DNA from: a bacterium
GTDB taxonomy: Bacteria > SZUA-182 > SZUA-191
Direction: 5' to 3'
NCBI GenBank assembly: GCA_003230535.1
Contig: QIEW01000028.1
Span: 1 to 7,977, forward strand
DNA length: 7,977 nucleotides
Part shown: piece after piece, positions 6,702 to 7,977 of the stretch
Layout: every line of letters starts with the position of its first letter
Numbering within the stretch: position 1 is the first letter of the stretch
Notes under the pieces: model-generated
Database searches by the model: none
Told to the model about the DNA's origin: nothing
Seen by the model: only the letters and a program-made list of their open reading frames with translations
Program-made: the position numbers and the translations under genes

Positions 6702-6726
6702 GTTTCGGCCTGTCTCAGGCCGAAAC
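6702..6726. repeat. Hairpin, 11-bp perfect stem (GTTTCGGCCTG)
   Basis: GTTTCGGCCTG (6702-6712) pairs with CAGGCCGAAAC (6716-6726) around TCT. It lies between the convergent ends of the beta-helix gene and the minus-strand small genes, where it could block read-through from either side, though there is no T-tract. The arm TTTCGGC/GCCGAAA recurs in the hairpin at 6753-6778. Confidence 0.65.
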
Positions 6727-6752
6727 TCCACAGGGCGCCGCTACTCTTAGCG

Positions 6753-6778
6753 CTTTCGGCTTGAGAACCAGCCGAAAG
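6753..6778. repeat. Hairpin, 9-bp perfect stem (CTTTCGGCT), relative of 6702-6726
   Basis: CTTTCGGCT (6753-6761) pairs with AGCCGAAAG (6770-6778) around an 8-nt loop. The seven-base arms TTTCGGC/GCCGAAA are the same as in the hairpin 51 bp upstream, while loops differ. This suggests duplicated palindromic units. The remainder of 6587-6814 shows no gene. Confidence 0.6.
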
Positions 6779-6814
6779 ATCGGAAAGGTTATCTGCTGTT
6801 GAGGGTATGCACCC

Positions 6815-7048
6815 CTAAGTTAATATGTTTTTTTTATGACACTCCATTAGTATTTCCTCAGCGCTCAAAATATACTCGTTCTCAGCAACGGGAACAAGTA
6901 ATCTCCCGAGCAACTTATATATCACCAATTCGCCATTCTTAAATAGATACAAACCCCAACCTCTTAGGTTTTTCCTCTGGAGGTATTTTGCCAAATCCGG
7001 GTAATTAAATGTTCCTCCAATATTAGACCAGCAAATTGCAATATCCAC
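6815..7048 (-). CDS. Small hypothetical protein (77 aa)
   Basis: I do not recognise this protein. GTG at 7048 starts M-D-I-A-I-C-W-S-N-I-G-G-T-F-N-Y-P-D-L-A, followed by a K-Y-L-Q-R-K-N-L-R-G-W-G stretch and a C-terminal E-E-I-L-M-E-C-H-K-K helix; the stop is TAG at 6817-6815. No membrane segment or signal peptide is visible, and it looks like a small alpha/beta domain. The GTG lies 2 nt beyond the stop of the upstream gene, suggesting translational coupling, but no Shine-Dalgarno sequence is seen. The frame is open without a start back to TGA at 7096-7094, and that extension (Q-C-N-D-K-Q-I-N-V) also reads protein-like. It may therefore be the C-terminal part of a gene broken by frameshift. 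Confidence 0.5.
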   Translation of the reverse strand: MDIAICWSNIGGTFNYPDLAKYLQRKNLRGWGLYLFKNGELVIYKLLGRLLVPVAENEYILSAEEILMECHKKNILT

Positions 7049-7050
7049 AT

Positions 7051-7347
7051 TTATTTGTTTATCATTGCACTGATGGACGGCAGAATTATTTTCTCAAACT
7101 GATTCAACATATTCCGCTCTGATTCTTTATTTTTTTCACCTCTAACAGTGAAAAGCATAACCAACTTTTGCATAAAGAGGCTCCTTATTTCGTCAAATGA
7201 TTCTACAATTGTATAGCTAGCTTTTATGGATGGGACACTATCAAATGTTTTCGATTCATCTTCTAAATAGCTTTCGTCTAAATAGCTTTCGTCATTGCTA
7301 ATTTTATCTTTTGGTTTGTTTTTATTATCCCACCACTCTCCTGCCAT
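7051..7347 (-). CDS. Small hypothetical acidic protein (98 aa)
   Basis: No family is recognised. ATG at 7347 has GGAGAGG 8 nt upstream, a good ribosome binding site and the main reason to accept this start. The N-terminal half is charged and low in complexity, with a duplicated S-Y-L-D-E/S-Y-L-E-D from a 15-bp tandem repeat. The C-terminal half (about 45-98) is predicted helical, with amphipathic S-F-D-E-I-R-S-L-F-M-Q-K-L and M-L-N-Q-F-E-K-I-I-L. The start overlaps the end of the HEAT gene by 70 bp, a long overlap that could mean translational coupling or a frameshift between two parts of one gene. Its stop TAA at 7053-7051 nearly touches the next start. Confidence 0.5.
   Translation of the reverse strand: MAGEWWDNKNKPKDKISNDESYLDESYLEDESKTFDSVPSIKASYTIVESFDEIRSLFMQKLVMLFTVRGEKNKESERNMLNQFEKIILPSISAMINK
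7262..7293. repeat. 15-bp tandem repeat, 2.1 copies, in the 98-aa gene
   Basis: TCTAAATAGCTTTCG repeats perfectly with period 15 across 7262-7293. It keeps the reading frame and encodes repeated S-Y-L-D-E on the minus strand. Confidence 0.85.
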
Positions 7348-7640
7348 TTATTCTTATCCTCTCCAAAATTTACTTCCTCTTCCGAATCCAGTTTACCTAA
7401 CAAATACAGGGCTTCAGTTGCACGCAAACGAACCATTTGATCTTTATCATCGAGCATACCAATTAGTATAGGAAACGTATTAATGGCACCTTTTACAGCT
7501 AATGAAGTAATTGTCTCTATTCGTACACTGGGATACCGTCTTCGGAGATGAGCGTTCCGTTCAAGAAAGGCTAATGAAGTAATTGCCTCTATTCGTACAT
7601 TGGGATTGTCGTTGTGTAAATAGCCGATAATTTCTTCCAT
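7278..7640 (-). CDS. Short HEAT-repeat protein (120 aa or remnant of a longer one)
   Basis: HEAT repeats form alpha solenoids used for protein contacts. Here V-R-I-E-A-I-T-S-L-A (15-24), V-R-I-E-T-I-T-S-L-A (39-48) and V-R-L-R-A-T-E-A-L-Y-L-L-G (70-82) are the second helices of three units, with N-x-D-N-P-N or D-D-K-D-Q before them. The first spacing is 24 residues, shorter than the usual 30 or so. The underlying DNA of the first two units is almost identical, showing recent duplication. The last ~20 residues (after K-W-Q) lie in the overlap with the 98-aa gene and look less natural. ATG 7640 has a poor ribosome binding site. The frame continues upstream without a start to an in-frame TAG at 7748-7746 and beyond, so this is likely part of a larger interrupted gene. 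Function is unknown. Confidence 0.6.
   Translation of the reverse strand: MEEIIGYLHNDNPNVRIEAITSLAFLERNAHLRRRYPSVRIETITSLAVKGAINTFPILIGMLDDKDQMVRLRATEALYLLGKLDSEEEVNFGEDKNKWQESGGIIKTNQKIKLAMTKAI
7498..7606. repeat. 37-bp direct repeat, period 72 bp, in the HEAT gene
   Basis: 7498-7534 and 7570-7606 match at 35 of 37 positions, and both differences are C/T. The 72-bp period is 24 codons, keeping the frame. Both copies encode the HEAT helix V-R-I-E-(A/T)-I-T-S-L-A. Confidence 0.9.
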
Positions 7641-7829
7641 AGGTAATTGTGAAAAATTCAGCTCTTCTTGTTTGCCACTTTTTGCATACTCCGAAACAAG
7701 GCCGTTTGCCTTGCAGAATTCCTCAGCAAAGTAGACGTTCTTGAACTAGATTTCCACAGAGTTACTTCCCAAGAGGCTAACTGCGATGTGTCGATTCGCC
7801 GTGAAGCTTATTTGCACGTCGCTATCCAC
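7641..7829 (-). pseudogene. 5' extension of the HEAT gene, interrupted by an in-frame TAG
   Basis: In the same frame as the HEAT gene, GTG at 7829-7827 follows AGGTGG with 7-nt spacing, a strong ribosome binding site. It gives V-D-S-D-V-Q-I-S-F-T-A-N-R-H-I-A-V-S-L-L, then G-S-N-S-V-E-I, then TAG at 7748-7746. The frame then continues F-K-N-V-Y-F-A-E-E-F-C-K-A-N-G-L-V-S-E-Y and onward into the HEAT repeats. Both sides of the TAG read like protein, and there is no ATG, GTG or TTG between the TAG and 7640. I infer one gene with a nonsense codon. The frame is also open back to the IS boundary at 7845, so the true start may have been removed by the IS. Confidence 0.4.
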
Positions 7830-7855
7830 TATTACCCCACCTAAACCCAATACGG

Positions 7856-7884
7856 TTCACTTAAGCTAATATTTATGCTATACT
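7856..7884 (+). promoter_or_regulatory. Transposase promoter in the IS end
   Basis: TTCACT (7856-7861) and TATACT (7879-7884) are separated by 17 nt, a good sigma-70 match. The -35 lies inside the IS terminal sequence. The same elements occur in the left copy at 81-76 and 58-53. Confidence 0.6.
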
Positions 7885-7920
7885 ACTGTTATCACAATAA
7901 AACAGTTGAGGATCGTAAAT

Positions 7921-7977
7921 ATGGCTCGAACAAGTGCGGTATTAGCGGATGGTAGCAGGGTTACGGATCATATTAGT
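7921..7977 (+). CDS. IS4-family-like transposase, N-terminal 19 codons (partial)
   Basis: ATG at 7921 opens M-A-R-T-S-A-V-L-A-D-G-S-R-V-T-D-H-I-S to the window end. From memory this resembles the N-terminal domain of IS4-family DDE transposases (M-A-R-T-x-x-V-L-x-x-G-x-R-x-x-D). The catalytic DDE residues lie beyond the window, so the family cannot be confirmed here. TGAGG at 7907-7911 is the likely ribosome binding site. It reads out of the window, away from the other genes. Confidence 0.65.
   Translation, partial: MARTSAVLADGSRVTDHIS

Larger units (their letters stand above)
7846..7977 (+). mobile_element. 5' end of an IS4-family-like insertion sequence (right copy)
   Basis: The inverted partner of 1-91. 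The IS boundary is at 7846, where identity with the left copy begins (CCCAATACGGTTCAC). The copy runs out of the window with its transposase reading rightward. Flanking bases inside the window differ at the two copies, so no shared target sequence is visible; the outer ends are not in view. Confidence 0.75.

Noticed and set aside
6800-6816. GGGTATGCACCC as a terminator for the small minus-strand genes.
   Set aside because: The stem is only 4 bp and no T-run follows in the direction of those genes.
7027-7050. ATG at 7050 as start of the last small gene.
   Set aside because: That frame ends after a short run; only the frame starting with GTG at 7048 stays open.
7498-7606. A CRISPR-like repeat pair.
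   Set aside because: There are only two copies, they lie in frame in a coding region and encode HEAT helices, and no array or cas gene is present.

Overview
The window looks like a bacterial chromosome segment from an anaerobe of moderate GC. The RnfB-type iron-sulfur protein, the secreted beta-helix protein with a MopE-like cysteine/aspartate motif, and the many short palindromic intergenic repeats fit Desulfobacterota, Nitrospirota or related anaerobic lineages. This is inference; no taxonomic marker settles it. Both ends lie in the 5' end of the same insertion sequence, in opposite orientation (1-91 and 7846-7936, 89 of 91 positions identical as inverted copies), each reading outward. The window may therefore be a contig that stopped at repeats, or a segment bracketed by two inverted IS copies.

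Layout. 1-91: left IS end. 92-316: a 3' gene remnant and a cluster of GTAA-loop hairpins. 317-1853 (minus): cysS, broken by a 7-bp tandem duplication at 1692-1705. 1854-2029: short intergenic stretch. 2030-3451 (minus): intact gltX. 3452-3857: no gene, but a palindromic repeat element, a copy of a dispersed repeat, and candidate promoters for the divergent gltX and rnfB. 3858-4703 (plus): rnfB-like polyferredoxin. 4820-6586 (plus): secreted right-handed beta-helix protein. 6587-6814: repeat-like DNA with two related hairpins. 6815-7829 (minus): three small unrecognised or HEAT-repeat genes, close together or overlapping, the first interrupted by an in-frame TAG. 7846-7977: right IS end and transposase start.

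Functionally, gltX and cysS are aminoacyl-tRNA synthetases, read in that order on the minus strand; a gltX-then-cysS order is common in bacteria. The RnfB-like protein would take part in membrane-linked electron transfer with ferredoxin, but no other rnf gene is present. The beta-helix protein is exported and probably at the cell surface. The region near 7.0-7.8 kb looks accessory and partly decayed. No complete new system is visible. The strongest unusual signals are the precise 7-bp duplication that disables cysS, the amber-interrupted HEAT gene beginning right beside the IS, and the paired GNRA-loop hairpins after cysS.
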